Assembly (NCBI GenBank): GCA_020638655.1
Contig: JACKIC010000007.1
Location: 62,001 to 126,000, forward strand
Reading direction: 5' to 3'
From: Planctomycetota bacterium
GTDB taxonomy: Bacteria > Planctomycetota > UBA1135 > UBA2386
DNA: 64,000 nt
In this document: piece by piece, positions 27,849 through 37,139 of the stretch
How positions within the stretch are numbered: position 1 is the first letter of the stretch
Layout: every line of letters begins with the position of its first letter
The notes under the pieces: generated by a model
Database searches by the model: none
What the model was told of the DNA's origin: nothing
The model's input: only the letters and a program-made list of their open reading frames with translations
Translations under genes and position numbers: made by a program

Positions 27849-29954
27849 ATGGCCCGCTCGTTCCCTCAGTCTCTCCTGGCGGCCGCTGTTGCCGTCGTCG
27901 TCGGTGGCTCGGTCCTCGCGCAGGGCACGTCGCTGCAGGAGGCTTCGAAGGCGCTCCGTCTTGGACAAAAGGAGGAAGCCGTCACCAAGTTGCGGGAGAT
28001 CCTGTCCTCGGATCCTTCGAACGCCGACGCCCTCGCCCTCTACCAGTCGATCTCGCAAGACGAGTGGTACATGTTGATGACCGAGAAGGGTGAGATCCAG
28101 CAGATCGCCCAATCGATCCTCGACCGCGCCAAGACCGAACGCCGCGAGCGTTCGCGCGACGAAGCCACCATCGCCGAACTGATCGGCACGGTGACCTCGG
28201 CCGATTCGGACTACGGCACGCGTCAGGCCGCGGTCAACAAGCTGATCGCCAACCACGGTGAGTTCGCCGTGCCCGGCCTGGTCGAGAAGCTCGGCAACAA
28301 GGACGACGAAGAGGGGCAGATCCAGGCCGTCTCGGCGCTCACGCAGATCGGCGCCGCCGCGGTGCTGCCGCTGATCGAGGCGCTCAAGAGCAGCAACGAA
28401 CTGACGGTGCAGAACGCCGCCGCCGCGCTGAGCATGATCGGCGACGCGCGCGCCAACGGCTACATGCTGAGCCTGGCCAACGACAGCCGCGCCGGAGTCA
28501 GCACCATCGCCAAGCGCTACCTCGAGAAGAAGGGCATCCAGGGCGACGCGGTCGCCACGCTGCTCGACAGCAGCCGCAGCTACCTCAAGGGCACGGTGCC
28601 CCCGGGCGGCTTCAGCGAAGTGGTCTGGACGCTGACCGACGACAAGCTCGTCGCCACGGACGTGCCGGCGCTGGTCTACCCGAGCGAGCTGGCCAAGGCC
28701 TGCGCCGCCGACGCGGTGCGCATCGCGCCGGCGAGCCTCGAGGCCCGCAGCATGCTGGCCCAGGCCAACCTCGGCCAGGCCAACCTGATCGAGGCCTCGA
28801 TCGCCAAGGGCGACGAAGCCGTGATGCCGCTGCAGGGCGTCGCCGCCGACCTCAAGATCGCGGCCCTCGCCAGCGGCGTCGATTCGCTGCGCGCCGCGCT
28901 CGAAGCCGGCATGAAGCAGGGCATGGCCCCGGTCGCGCTCGGCGCGATCGATGCCCTCGGCGCCGCCGAGAGCAACGAGACGGTCGGCCAGAGCGCGCTG
29001 CTGACGGCGCTCGACAGCAGCGACAAGCGCATCAAGTACGCGGCCGCCCAGGCCCTGGTGCGCGCCACCGGTGGTGTGCAGGTGCCGCAGGCCGACAAGG
29101 TCGTCGCGGTGCTCTCCCAGGCCGTCGCCGAAGAAGCGGTGCGCACGATCCAGGTGATCGGTGAGACCGTCGACAGCAAGGCCGCGGTCGCCGCCTCGAG
29201 CGGCGTGCGCGGCATCGCCGTCGACGCCAGCGCCAACGCCGTCTCCGGCATGCGCGACCTGCTGGTCAACCCGAACGTCGACGTGGTGGTGATCCACGAG
29301 ATCCTGCCCGACCGCCAGCCCGAGGACGTGATCGGCAACATCAAGAAGGACCCGCGCATGAGTGGCACGCGCATCGTCGTCGTCGCCAAGGATGTCGAGG
29401 CCGCCCAGGCCCGCTTCGGCGACGAGGTCGGCTACGTGCAGGCGCCGCTGACCGGCGAGAACCTGATCGCGGCGGTCAACACCGCGCTCGACGGGGTCAC
29501 CTCGGCCGGCGCCCAGCGCGGCGAGGCCTACGCCCAGGGCGCCAGCAACGCGCTGCTCGCCATGGCCGGCAAGAAGGCGTCGATCGACGGCGCCCTCGCC
29601 AGCCTCGCGGCGCAGCTCAACCGCGACGACCTGGTCGCCGTGCCCGCCGCCAAGGCGCTGGGCCTCGCGGGCAACCAGGGCCAGCTCGACGCCCTGGTGG
29701 GCGCGATGACCGGCGCCGGCAGCAACGACCTCAAGGTCGCCGCCGCCAGCGCGATCGGTGAAGTGCTGGCGCGCGTCGCCGGCTGCCCGGACAACGTGCT
29801 CGAGGCGCTGGTCGGTGTGGTCGGCAGCGAAGGTGAAGTCAGCCTGCGCACGGCCGCCGCGGTCGCCCTCGGCAAGGCCAAGGTCGACGGCGCCAAGAAG
29901 GCGCTGCTGCAGAAGAAGCTCGGCCGCATCGCCGGCGCCGCCCACGAGGGCTGA
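27849..29954 (+). CDS. Exported HEAT-repeat protein with a receiver-like insert
   Basis: The 701-residue protein has a signal peptide (about 1-25), a TPR-like segment (28-75, ALRLGQKEEAVTKLREILSSDPSNADAL), HEAT/ARM-type repeats (about 115-240 and 350-430), a stretch of about 110 residues (433-545) that looks like a CheY fold, and further HEAT repeats to the end. The receiver-like part has DVVVIHEILPD where the phospho-Asp loop would be and VQAPLTGEN in place of the Lys-Pro motif, so it is probably not phosphorylated. HEAT proteins act as protein-binding scaffolds; the partner is unknown. Preceded by a strong promoter and AAGGAG, it is probably well expressed. Confidence 0.8.
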   Translation: MARSFPQSLLAAAVAVVVGGSVLAQGTSLQEASKALRLGQKEEAVTKLREILSSDPSNADALALYQSISQDEWYMLMTEKGEIQQIAQSILDRAKTERRERSRDEATIAELIGTVTSADSDYGTRQAAVNKLIANHGEFAVPGLVEKLGNKDDEEGQIQAVSALTQIGAAAVLPLIEALKSSNELTVQNAAAALSMIGDARANGYMLSLANDSRAGVSTIAKRYLEKKGIQGDAVATLLDSSRSYLKGTVPPGGFSEVVWTLTDDKLVATDVPALVYPSELAKACAADAVRIAPASLEARSMLAQANLGQANLIEASIAKGDEAVMPLQGVAADLKIAALASGVDSLRAALEAGMKQGMAPVALGAIDALGAAESNETVGQSALLTALDSSDKRIKYAAAQALVRATGGVQVPQADKVVAVLSQAVAEEAVRTIQVIGETVDSKAAVAASSGVRGIAVDASANAVSGMRDLLVNPNVDVVVIHEILPDRQPEDVIGNIKKDPRMSGTRIVVVAKDVEAAQARFGDEVGYVQAPLTGENLIAAVNTALDGVTSAGAQRGEAYAQGASNALLAMAGKKASIDGALASLAAQLNRDDLVAVPAAKALGLAGNQGQLDALVGAMTGAGSNDLKVAAASAIGEVLARVAGCPDNVLEALVGVVGSEGEVSLRTAAAVALGKAKVDGAKKALLQKKLGRIAGAAHEG

Positions 29955-30157
29955 TCGGCGAGCCGACCTACTCCGGTCGGGCAACCCTTCACAAGTGGCC
30001 ACTGGACGAGTCCTCGTGCAGTGGCCACCGCTCTAGGTGGGGGACGTCACGCAGGCGCGCCCGAGCACTTCGTGCTGGAACAGGGCGCCGGCCTTGGCTA
30101 GTCTCCTCGCCCCCGTTCGCAGACGAGCCGCTCCCAGGTGCGTCGCGCGAGCCATCT
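29955..30157. terminator. Gap with terminator-like hairpins before the tRNA
   Basis: Two hairpins follow the HEAT gene stop: CCGACC/GGTCGG (29963-68 with 29975-80) and a stronger one, GTGGCCACTG (29995-30004) with CAGTGGCCAC (30019-28), extended inward by four more pairs. Neither has a T-run. Further on, TGGAAC (30076-81) and TAGTCT (30099-104), 17 nt apart, form a plausible tRNA promoter. Confidence 0.55.
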
Positions 30158-30232
30158 GCCGATGTAGCTCAGTGGTAGAGCAACGCTTTCGTAAAGCGTA
30201 GGTCGTGAGTTCGAATCTCACCATCGGCTCCA
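30158..30232 (+). tRNA. tRNA-Thr (anticodon CGU)
   Basis: A full cloverleaf can be drawn: acceptor GCCGATG/CATCGGC, D arm GCTC...GAGC with AGTGGTAG loop, anticodon stem ACGCT/AGCGT around loop TTCGTAA (anticodon CGU, reads ACG), short variable loop AGGTC, T arm GTGAG/CTCAC with TTCGAAT. CCA is encoded (30230-30232). Confidence 0.96.
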
Positions 30233-30339
30233 CTCTCGCGCGTCGCTGCGGCGGCAGCAGCCGCGAACCGCCCCGCGAACCGCTCGCTGGAACCTGTGCG
30301 GGCCGTGCTTTCGGGACCGCGAGGCGCTAAGGCAGGGGC

Positions 30340-31785
30340 GTGCTCGCGACCGCGTTGATCTCCTGGGACGCGCTGCTCGTCGCCTTCGCGGCGCTCGGTG
30401 AACTGCTGGCGGTGCTGTTCGTCTACCGCGTCCTGGTGCGCGGCGGAGCGCCGGCAAGCACCGTGTTGTGGATGGTCGTGATCCTGGCCGCGCCGTGGCT
30501 GGGCCTGCTGCTCTACTACCTGCTGCCGCGCCGGCTGCAGCTGCGCCGGCTGCACGCGGTGCGGCAGCGCGGCGTGCGTTTCCGGGCCGGCCGTGAGCGG
30601 GACGGGGCCGGGGCGGCCGCGGTCCCGCAGTCGTGCGGTGGTCTGCGGGCGTTCCTTGCCGGTGCCGACTCGGCGGATCTCCGGGCCGACAACGAGCTGC
30701 GCTGGCTGCCGTCGGCGGAGGACTTCACCGACGCGGCGATGCGCGCGATCGAGGCCGCCGAGATCGAGGTCGACCTGCTGGTCTACATCTTCCGCGCCGA
30801 CCGCAGCGGCGCCCGCCTGCTCGAGGTGCTGGCCGCCGCCGCCTCGCGCGGCGTGACGGTGCGCCTGCTCTACGACTCGATCGGCAGCTTCGGCCTGCAC
30901 GACCGGGACCTCGTCGCGCTGCGCGCCGCGAGCGGCCGCGCCGTCGCGTTCCTGCCGCTGCTCTGGAAGCGTCGGCCGTTCACCGTCAATCTGCGCAACC
31001 ACCGCAAACTGCTGCTCGTCGACGGCAAGGTGGGGTTCGTCGGCGGCCGCAACGTCGGCGACGAGTACTTCACCGACCGCGTCGGCCGCGAACGCCGCTG
31101 GCTCGACGCGATGCTGCAGATCCGCGGGCCGTCGGTCGCGCACCTGCGTGAGGTGTTCGCCGAGGATTGGCACACCGCGACCGAGGAGGCCCTGCCGCCG
31201 CTGCCGGCGGCGCCGCCGGTGTCGGGCGGCGCCGCCTGCGCGGTCGGCATCGTCTGCAGCGGCCCCGATCGCGAACAGTCGGACCTGTGGTTCGCGTTCG
31301 TGCAGGCCATCGCCGACGCGAAGCAGTCCGTCGACCTCAGTTCGCCGTACCTGGTGCCGCCGCCGACCCTGCTGTTCACGCTGCAGCTCGCGGCGGCCCG
31401 GGGCGTGCGGGTGCGTATCCACACCAACGGCCCCAAGGCCGAGGCGGCGGTGCTCTACCACGCGCAGCGCAGCTACTACGAACGCATGCTCGCCGGTGGC
31501 ATCGAGATCTACGAGACGACCGCGGACTACAACCACGCCAAGGTCCTGGTCGTGGACGCGGACGTGGTGATCGTCGGCAGCGCCAACATGGACCTGCGCA
31601 GCGCGCACCTCAACTTCGAGATCGCGGCGGTGGCGCTCGACGCGCCGGAGCTCGGCCGGCAGGTGCTGGCGACGCTCGACGCGCGCATCGCCGATTGCCG
31701 TCGCCTGCGGGCCGAGGACTTGCCGAGCGACCCGTTCTGGCGCGCGGTCGATGGCTTCTGCGGGCTGCTGTCGCCGGTGCTGTGA
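30340..31785 (+). CDS. cls: Cardiolipin synthase / phospholipase D family protein
   Basis: The 481-residue inner-membrane enzyme has two N-terminal TM helices (about 8-28 and 38-60, PLDc_N domain) and two HKD phosphodiesterase motifs, NHRKLLLVDGKVGFVGGRN (about 221-239) and NHAKVLVVDADVVIVGSAN (about 397-415). This is the bacterial ClsA layout, which joins phosphatidylglycerol molecules into cardiolipin. The start is a GTG; TAAGGC ends 6 nt before it and there is no clear Shine-Dalgarno sequence. It is convergent with the RmlC-like gene, 3 nt apart. Confidence 0.9.
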   Translation: MLATALISWDALLVAFAALGELLAVLFVYRVLVRGGAPASTVLWMVVILAAPWLGLLLYYLLPRRLQLRRLHAVRQRGVRFRAGRERDGAGAAAVPQSCGGLRAFLAGADSADLRADNELRWLPSAEDFTDAAMRAIEAAEIEVDLLVYIFRADRSGARLLEVLAAAASRGVTVRLLYDSIGSFGLHDRDLVALRAASGRAVAFLPLLWKRRPFTVNLRNHRKLLLVDGKVGFVGGRNVGDEYFTDRVGRERRWLDAMLQIRGPSVAHLREVFAEDWHTATEEALPPLPAAPPVSGGAACAVGIVCSGPDREQSDLWFAFVQAIADAKQSVDLSSPYLVPPPTLLFTLQLAAARGVRVRIHTNGPKAEAAVLYHAQRSYYERMLAGGIEIYETTADYNHAKVLVVDADVVIVGSANMDLRSAHLNFEIAAVALDAPELGRQVLATLDARIADCRRLRAEDLPSDPFWRAVDGFCGLLSPVL

Positions 31786-31788
31786 TCG

Positions 31789-32355
31789 TCAGCCCTTGAC
31801 GATGTCCCAGATCTCGGCGCCGAGGAAGTCCCACGGCAGGCGCCCCTCGTCACACTCGCCGGGCGTCACCGAGAACTGCACGTCGACCATGTAGATGATG
31901 CGGCCCGTGGCCCGGCCGATGTTGGCCGCGCCGTGGGCGACGCCGGGGGGGATGCGCACGAGGCGGTCCTTGCCGTCGCCGAGCACGAAGCGCATCGTCG
32001 CGCCCTCGGTCTTGCTGCCGGCGCGGCAGTCGTGCAGCACGAGCAGCAGCTTGTCGCAGGGCGGCACGTACCAGACGTCGGTCTGGCGGTGGTGCATGTG
32101 GAACGCCTTGACGACGCCCGGCTCCATCTCCGAGTAGTTGACCTGCTTGACCTCGAAGCCCGGCAGCTGCGCGTGCATGCCGGCTGCCAGGCGGCCGAGC
32201 TCGGTGATCGCGCCGCCGTCGTCGTTGAAGCGGCGCAGCTCGACGAGCTGCACGCCGTCGATCGGCGCGCGCGGGCTGTAGTCCTGGAACGAGAAGGCGG
32301 CCTTGGCCGCGTCGTTGATGCGGATCTTGGCGTCGGGGGGGATCTGGTCGCTCAC
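31789..32355 (-). CDS. RmlC-like cupin (dTDP-dehydrorhamnose epimerase family)
   Basis: The 188-residue protein is related to dTDP-4-dehydrorhamnose 3,5-epimerases and other deoxysugar cupins: VNYSEMEPGVVKAFHMHHRQTDVWYV, RFVLGDGKDRLVRIPPGVAHG and ATGRIIYMVDVQFSV follow the RmlC barrel order, with the catalytic-type His in FHMHH. It may epimerise a sugar nucleotide for surface polysaccharide, but no rml genes are nearby, so the substrate is open. The GTG at 32355 fits the family length; an upstream ATG (32412) adds non-homologous residues. Confidence 0.75.
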   Translation of the reverse strand: MSDQIPPDAKIRINDAAKAAFSFQDYSPRAPIDGVQLVELRRFNDDGGAITELGRLAAGMHAQLPGFEVKQVNYSEMEPGVVKAFHMHHRQTDVWYVPPCDKLLLVLHDCRAGSKTEGATMRFVLGDGKDRLVRIPPGVAHGAANIGRATGRIIYMVDVQFSVTPGECDEGRLPWDFLGAEIWDIVKG

Positions 32356-32485
32356 GTCGGCTCGGGTGGTTGGGGGAGCGCAGACTCTCCCCGGTTCCGG
32401 GCCTCGCCGCAACCTTGGGCGGCGGCGGGAGCGCAGCGATCGCCGCGCTCGACCGCCAAGGCCGATGGGACTACTGGCCCCGGAT

Positions 32486-34492
32486 CTACTGACCCTGGAT
32501 GCGCCAGGGCTTCTCGGCCGTCGGCGCGGGCGTGTCGAGCGTCAGCGGCAGCTGGATGTCGACGAAGCGCTTGGGGTTCTGCAGCTGCACGGGGGTGCCG
32601 ATGCGCAGCAGCACCTTGGCCAGGCCCTTGGCGTCGGCGGTGACGCTGATCTCGGGGGCGAACGGATTGCCCTGGGCGGGCTTCTTCTTGGTGCCCTCGA
32701 TCACCGCGAGGATCTTGCCCTCGATGCCGTGCACCAGGAACACGTCGGTCTCGGTGGACACCTGGATGCCGTCGATGCGCACGAACTTGATGTCGGTCGC
32801 GTGCTCGGCGTCCTCGAGGTCCTTCTCGGTGAGGCCGTAACGCGGCAGGACCTCCTGCCAGGAGCCCTTGCGGGCGCCCTTGTCGTCGTCCTTCTTGTCG
32901 TCTTCCTTCTTGTCGGCCTTGTCGCCGGCCTTGGCGCGGCGCTTCTTCTCGGCCTGGACTTCCTTGAAGCCGACCTTGATCGCGTCGGTGAGATCGCGCG
33001 GCATGCCCTCGCGGCGGAACAGCATCGAGTAGATGCCCGCCGGCACCGCGGGGTCGACGAGGTTGGCCGTGGTCGTCAGCGTGCCGATCAGCAGCGGCGT
33101 CGTCTGCGAGCGTTCGAGCAGCTTGTTGAGGTCCTGCGACTTGTCGTTGGTCAGCCACGCGACCGGCGCGAACGACACCGCGTGGTAGGCGGTGGGGAAG
33201 CCGTCCTTGCCGAGCTCGTAGCGCTCGGCGCCGATCTGCAGATTGAGGTCGATGTCCTGCCCTTCTTCGAACAGGCTGCGGTTGTAGACGCCGCGCAGCA
33301 GCGAGAACATCATGTCGTAGCCCGGGCGCAGGCTCTTGGCCAAGCGGAAGCCGAGGCTCTCGAGCACGTCGATGGTGCCGACCGGCGCGCGCGTGTCGAG
33401 CATCAGCTGGATCGGCTCCTGGAACGACAGGTACGAGCCGCCCTTGGCGAGCGCCAGGTTGCCCTTCCACACGGGCGGCGACTCGACCAGGCTCGCGATC
33501 TTGTGCTTCTGCGCCTTCTTCCACTCGGCCACGAACGGATCCTTGCCGTTGATCGCGTCGTAGCCGAGGTCGGCGACGAACTGCCAGACCTGGCCGTACA
33601 TGTCGATGTGGCCGAACGGGCCCGCCGCGGCCTGCACCGTGCCGGTCGGCTTGATCATCTGGTTGCGCGAGTTGTCCTGCTGCAGCATCTTGAGCAGCTG
33701 GCTCGTGTAGGCCTCCTGGCCGCACGGCCACAGGTTCTTGCCGTCGCCGCGCGCGGCGCGCAGCCACTCGTACTCGGTCGGCAGGCGCATGCCGAGCCAG
33801 CCGGCGAAGGCGTTGGCCTCGGCCCACGAGACGTAGGTCACCGGGTAGTCCCCGATCGACTCGCCCTTCTCGTTGGCGACCTTGAAGGGCAGCGTGTCGC
33901 CGTAGCGGTCCCAGTAGTTCAGCGGGCCGAACTTGTCCTTCGGGAACTGCTTGTTGATCTCCTCGAGCTTGGCGTTGTAGTCGTCGGCGCGGCCGAAGCG
34001 CCACCAGTGGAACGGCGCGCGCACCTTCTTCTGCAGGCCGCGCATCGCGTTGACGTAGGTCTCGTACTCGATGTTCTTGACGTTCCACTTGCCGAGCAGG
34101 AACGGCTCGACCTGCACCGACTGCTGGCCGAGCAGCGACATCGAGCGGCGCAGCGCGGTCTTGACCTTCTCCTCGGAGATCTTCAGCGCCATCTCCGGGC
34201 GGTCGGGGAAGACAACCTGACAGGCGGCGTCGGCGAGCTCGTCGGCGGTGATGCCGACCTCGACCTTGCCGCCGGGCACGAGTTGCAGGAACTTCGGCAG
34301 GCCGGCGGTGACGTCGTCGGCGGGCACCGTGTCGCTGCCCTGCTGGCTGCCGGCGGCGGGGGGCTTGGCCTTGGGGTCGAGGGTGGTCGTCGCCGGCGTC
34401 TGGGCCTGGCACGGGCTGGTGAACAGCGACTGGGCGGCGAGGGAGAGCAGCGAAGACGTCAGTGCGACCGGGCGCAGGTTGGTGGGGCGCAT
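32486..34492 (-). CDS. Secreted SUMF1-domain protein
   Basis: The 668-residue protein has a signal peptide (about 1-30). Residues about 145-480 form a SUMF1/FGE-type C-lectin fold: PVTYVSWAEANAFAGWLGM, RLPTEYEWLRAARG, GHIDMYGQVWQFVAD, LAKGGSY and SLGFRLAK. Sulfatase-activating FGEs need a pair of active-site cysteines near the C-terminal end of the fold; none is seen here, so this is likely a structural or binding member. After it come further beta segments (about 480-668), interrupted by a Lys/Asp-rich low-complexity stretch (KADKKEDDKKDDDKGAR). TAGGAT at 34583-34588 (minus strand) is a possible -10. The function is unknown. Confidence 0.75.
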   Translation of the reverse strand: MRPTNLRPVALTSSLLSLAAQSLFTSPCQAQTPATTTLDPKAKPPAAGSQQGSDTVPADDVTAGLPKFLQLVPGGKVEVGITADELADAACQVVFPDRPEMALKISEEKVKTALRRSMSLLGQQSVQVEPFLLGKWNVKNIEYETYVNAMRGLQKKVRAPFHWWRFGRADDYNAKLEEINKQFPKDKFGPLNYWDRYGDTLPFKVANEKGESIGDYPVTYVSWAEANAFAGWLGMRLPTEYEWLRAARGDGKNLWPCGQEAYTSQLLKMLQQDNSRNQMIKPTGTVQAAAGPFGHIDMYGQVWQFVADLGYDAINGKDPFVAEWKKAQKHKIASLVESPPVWKGNLALAKGGSYLSFQEPIQLMLDTRAPVGTIDVLESLGFRLAKSLRPGYDMMFSLLRGVYNRSLFEEGQDIDLNLQIGAERYELGKDGFPTAYHAVSFAPVAWLTNDKSQDLNKLLERSQTTPLLIGTLTTTANLVDPAVPAGIYSMLFRREGMPRDLTDAIKVGFKEVQAEKKRRAKAGDKADKKEDDKKDDDKGARKGSWQEVLPRYGLTEKDLEDAEHATDIKFVRIDGIQVSTETDVFLVHGIEGKILAVIEGTKKKPAQGNPFAPEISVTADAKGLAKVLLRIGTPVQLQNPKRFVDIQLPLTLDTPAPTAEKPWRIQGQ

Positions 34493-34737
34493 GCTGGGTT
34501 TCGGACTTCGGGTGAAACAGCGAACGCGCAGCCGCGCACGGCGCAGCGACTGCCTGCAGCTGGGATCGAGAGGGGGGCGCGGATCCTAGCTGGGACCAGA
34601 GGGGAACGGCCAGGATTGTCGCACGTTGGTCCGCGGCGAAAACCCCCTGGCAGGATTCCTTGGTTCGCCCGCGTCAACGCGCGGTGGCGGTCCTGCGGGC
34701 CCCGGCGCCACCTGGGCGCGGCGGGGCGCGACCCGCC

Positions 34738-35817
34738 TCAGAACAGCATGTCCGACTTGCTGACGAAGAAGCGCTTGCCCATGCGCTCGAGGCCGTCGGC
34801 GACCAGGTGCGCGACGTCGGGGTCGAACTGGCGCCCGGCCTGGTCGCGGAAGAACGCGACGATCTTCTCGACCGGCCACGCGGGCTTGTAGCTGCGCTCC
34901 TCGGCGAGCGCGTCGTAGACCTCGGCCAGGACCAGGATGCGCCCCGGCAGCGCGACTTCCTCGCCGGCGAGGCCCTGCGGGTAGCCCTTGCCGTCCCAGC
35001 GCTCGTGGTGGTGGTAGACCCAGTCGCGCACGTCCTGGTGGTCCTCGAGCTCGGCCAGCACCTCGTAGCCCATGCGCGGGTGGCGCTTGACGACTTCCAT
35101 TTCGTCAACCGTAAGTGGCCCGGGTTTGGTCAGGATGTGGTCGGGAACGCCGATCTTGCCGATGTCGTGCAGCAGCGCCGCCATGCGCAGCGACGCGCGC
35201 TGCTCCTCGCCGACGCCGCAGCGGCTGGCCAGGTTGTCGGTGTAGTCGACGACGCGGGCCGCGTGGCCGCTCGTGGTCGGGTCCTTGATCTCGATGGTGC
35301 GCGGCAACACCGAAGTCATCACCCGGTTGGCGACCTCGAGCTCGCGGTTGCGGCGCGTGAGCTCGGTCTCCTGGATGACGCGCTCACAGGTGTCGATCAG
35401 GACCTGCGACTCGACCGGCTTGACGACGATCGCGCTGACCTGGCTGGCGAGCGCCTCCTGGGCGCGGTCGAAGCTCGGTCGCCCGGTCAGCAGGATCACC
35501 GGAATGCGCGGCTTGCGGGCCCGCGCGGCTTCCGCGATGGGGAAACCGAGATCCCGATCGCCGAGGTAGAGGTCGGTCAGGACCAGGTCGAACGTGGCGC
35601 GGTGCAGCAGGTCGACGCCTTCGTTGACCTCGGTGGCGCAGGTGACCGAATAGCCGGCGTGCACCAGCATGTTGTGCAGGCCGCGCAGGACGTCCGGTTC
35701 GTCGTCGACGAGCAGGACGCGGCTCGGTCCGCACTTGCGCGCGTGGCCGTTGGCATGGACAGGGGAGGGGAGAGGCGAGGGCACCGTGCCGCTCGACGAT
35801 TCGAGGGAGAATCTCAT
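34738..35817 (-). CDS. Response regulator with HD-GYP domain (RpfG-like)
   Basis: The 359-residue regulator has a receiver (about 32-145, phospho-acceptor Asp82, KPV Lys) followed by an HD-GYP phosphodiesterase domain. The metal-binding His-Asp pair is in LLHDIGKIGVPDHIL (H217, D218) and the GYP motif in HHERWDGKGYP. Such proteins hydrolyse cyclic-di-GMP, controlling motility and biofilm. A 30-residue N-terminal extension is unusual but contains the only good start. The partner kinase is not adjacent. It is divergent from the RluA gene. Confidence 0.92.
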   Translation of the reverse strand: MRFSLESSSGTVPSPLPSPVHANGHARKCGPSRVLLVDDEPDVLRGLHNMLVHAGYSVTCATEVNEGVDLLHRATFDLVLTDLYLGDRDLGFPIAEAARARKPRIPVILLTGRPSFDRAQEALASQVSAIVVKPVESQVLIDTCERVIQETELTRRNRELEVANRVMTSVLPRTIEIKDPTTSGHAARVVDYTDNLASRCGVGEEQRASLRMAALLHDIGKIGVPDHILTKPGPLTVDEMEVVKRHPRMGYEVLAELEDHQDVRDWVYHHHERWDGKGYPQGLAGEEVALPGRILVLAEVYDALAEERSYKPAWPVEKIVAFFRDQAGRQFDPDVAHLVADGLERMGKRFFVSKSDMLF

Positions 35818-36049
35818 GTCGCGTGACGCCGAGTCTCAGTTCTCGGAGCTGGACTGTCGGAGAGCCGTATGCGGGCTCAGAGTTTCCACACGTTGTCCCC
35901 GAACTCAACCGAGTTTCCTGAACTTGTGAGCAACGATGTGGACAAAGGTTCGATGCGAACGAGGGTTCGTCTCCCTACGCAACGAGTGTGCGCGCCGGCG
36001 CCTGTTCCTGGTTGCTGTTGGCGGTCGGTGTCGCACAATCCCGCCGACG

Positions 36050-37027
36050 ATGACCGAGTCCCTGGAGCGCACCGTGAGTCCGGCCGACGACGGCATCCGG
36101 CTCGACGTGTTCCTGGCCAACCAGCCCGAGGTCGGCACCCGGGTCCGAGCCCGCGACCTGATCGACCTCGACCGCGTCGAGATCGAGGGGCAGCGGCCGC
36201 GCCCCGGGTTGTTCCTGCCGGTCGGCACGGCGGTCCGGTTCCGGCCCGAGCCGGCGGCGCCGCGCGATCCGCTCGAACCGGACAAGCCGCTGCCCGAGAT
36301 CCCCGTGCTCTACGAGGACGCCAGCCTGTGCGCGATCGACAAGCCCGTGGGGCTCGCCGCGCACCCGACCGAGGACCGCCGCTTCTGCGAACACACCGTC
36401 GCCAGCTGGGCCAAGGCCCGCTACGGCGAATTGCCGTGGGCCGACGATCGCAACCGCCCCGGGATCGTGCACCGCCTGGACCGGGAGACCTCGGGTGTGA
36501 TGGTGATCGCCAAGACGCCGCAGGCGTTCGACTTCCTGCGCGCGCAGTTCAAGGTGCGCACGGCGCAGAAGGAGTATCGCTGCATCGTCTACGGCGAGCC
36601 GCGCTTCCAGTCCGACTGGATCGAGAAGGCGATCGCCACCGATCCGCGGCATCCCGATCGCATGACGACGGTCGACGAGGGCGGGCGCGAGTCGTCGACC
36701 TTCTACGAGGTGCTCGAGCGCTTCGGCGACTTCGCCCACGTCCGTTGCCGGCCGAAGACCGGCCGCACGCACCAGATCCGCGTGCACATGACCGCGATCG
36801 GCCACTCGCTGGTCGGCGACCGGGTCTATCGTTCGCGGATCCGGCAGCACGAGCGCCTGCCGCAGGATGCTCCCGATCCGGGGCGGCAGTGTCTGCACGC
36901 GCTGCGGCTGTGCCTGCCGCACCCGCAGACCGAGGAGACGATCGAACTCGAAGCGCCGCTGCCGGCCGATTTCGAGGCACTGCTGGCCTGGCTGCGGCTG
37001 CGCCAGCAGCGCGCCAGGAAGCGCTGA
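36050..37027 (+). CDS. RluA-family pseudouridine synthase
   Basis: The 325-residue enzyme converts uridines to pseudouridine in rRNA or tRNA. An N-terminal S4-like RNA-binding region (about 10-70) is followed by the catalytic core with IDKPVGLAAHPT, GIVHRLDRETSG (catalytic Asp144) and RPKTGRTHQIRVHM. The C-terminal LHALRLCLPHP is typical. The specific target (RluA, C or D type) cannot be assigned. TTGCTG (36012) and CACAAT (36034-39) with 16-nt spacing form a candidate promoter 10 nt before the ATG. Confidence 0.9.
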   Translation: MTESLERTVSPADDGIRLDVFLANQPEVGTRVRARDLIDLDRVEIEGQRPRPGLFLPVGTAVRFRPEPAAPRDPLEPDKPLPEIPVLYEDASLCAIDKPVGLAAHPTEDRRFCEHTVASWAKARYGELPWADDRNRPGIVHRLDRETSGVMVIAKTPQAFDFLRAQFKVRTAQKEYRCIVYGEPRFQSDWIEKAIATDPRHPDRMTTVDEGGRESSTFYEVLERFGDFAHVRCRPKTGRTHQIRVHMTAIGHSLVGDRVYRSRIRQHERLPQDAPDPGRQCLHALRLCLPHPQTEETIELEAPLPADFEALLAWLRLRQQRARKR

Positions 37028-37139
37028 CCCGGCTCGCACAAGCGGGCCGCAGCGGTGCGGACGTCCGCGCTGGCGCCGTGACACCCGTTCGGTAGCCTCA
37101 GGCGCCGGTTGCCCCGCGCCGGCGACCGCCGAGAACACC

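Noticed and set aside
35936..36049. Upstream start of the RluA synthase at 35936
   Set aside because: The extra 38 residues are basic and not conserved; the ATG at 36050 matches the usual start of the S4 region.
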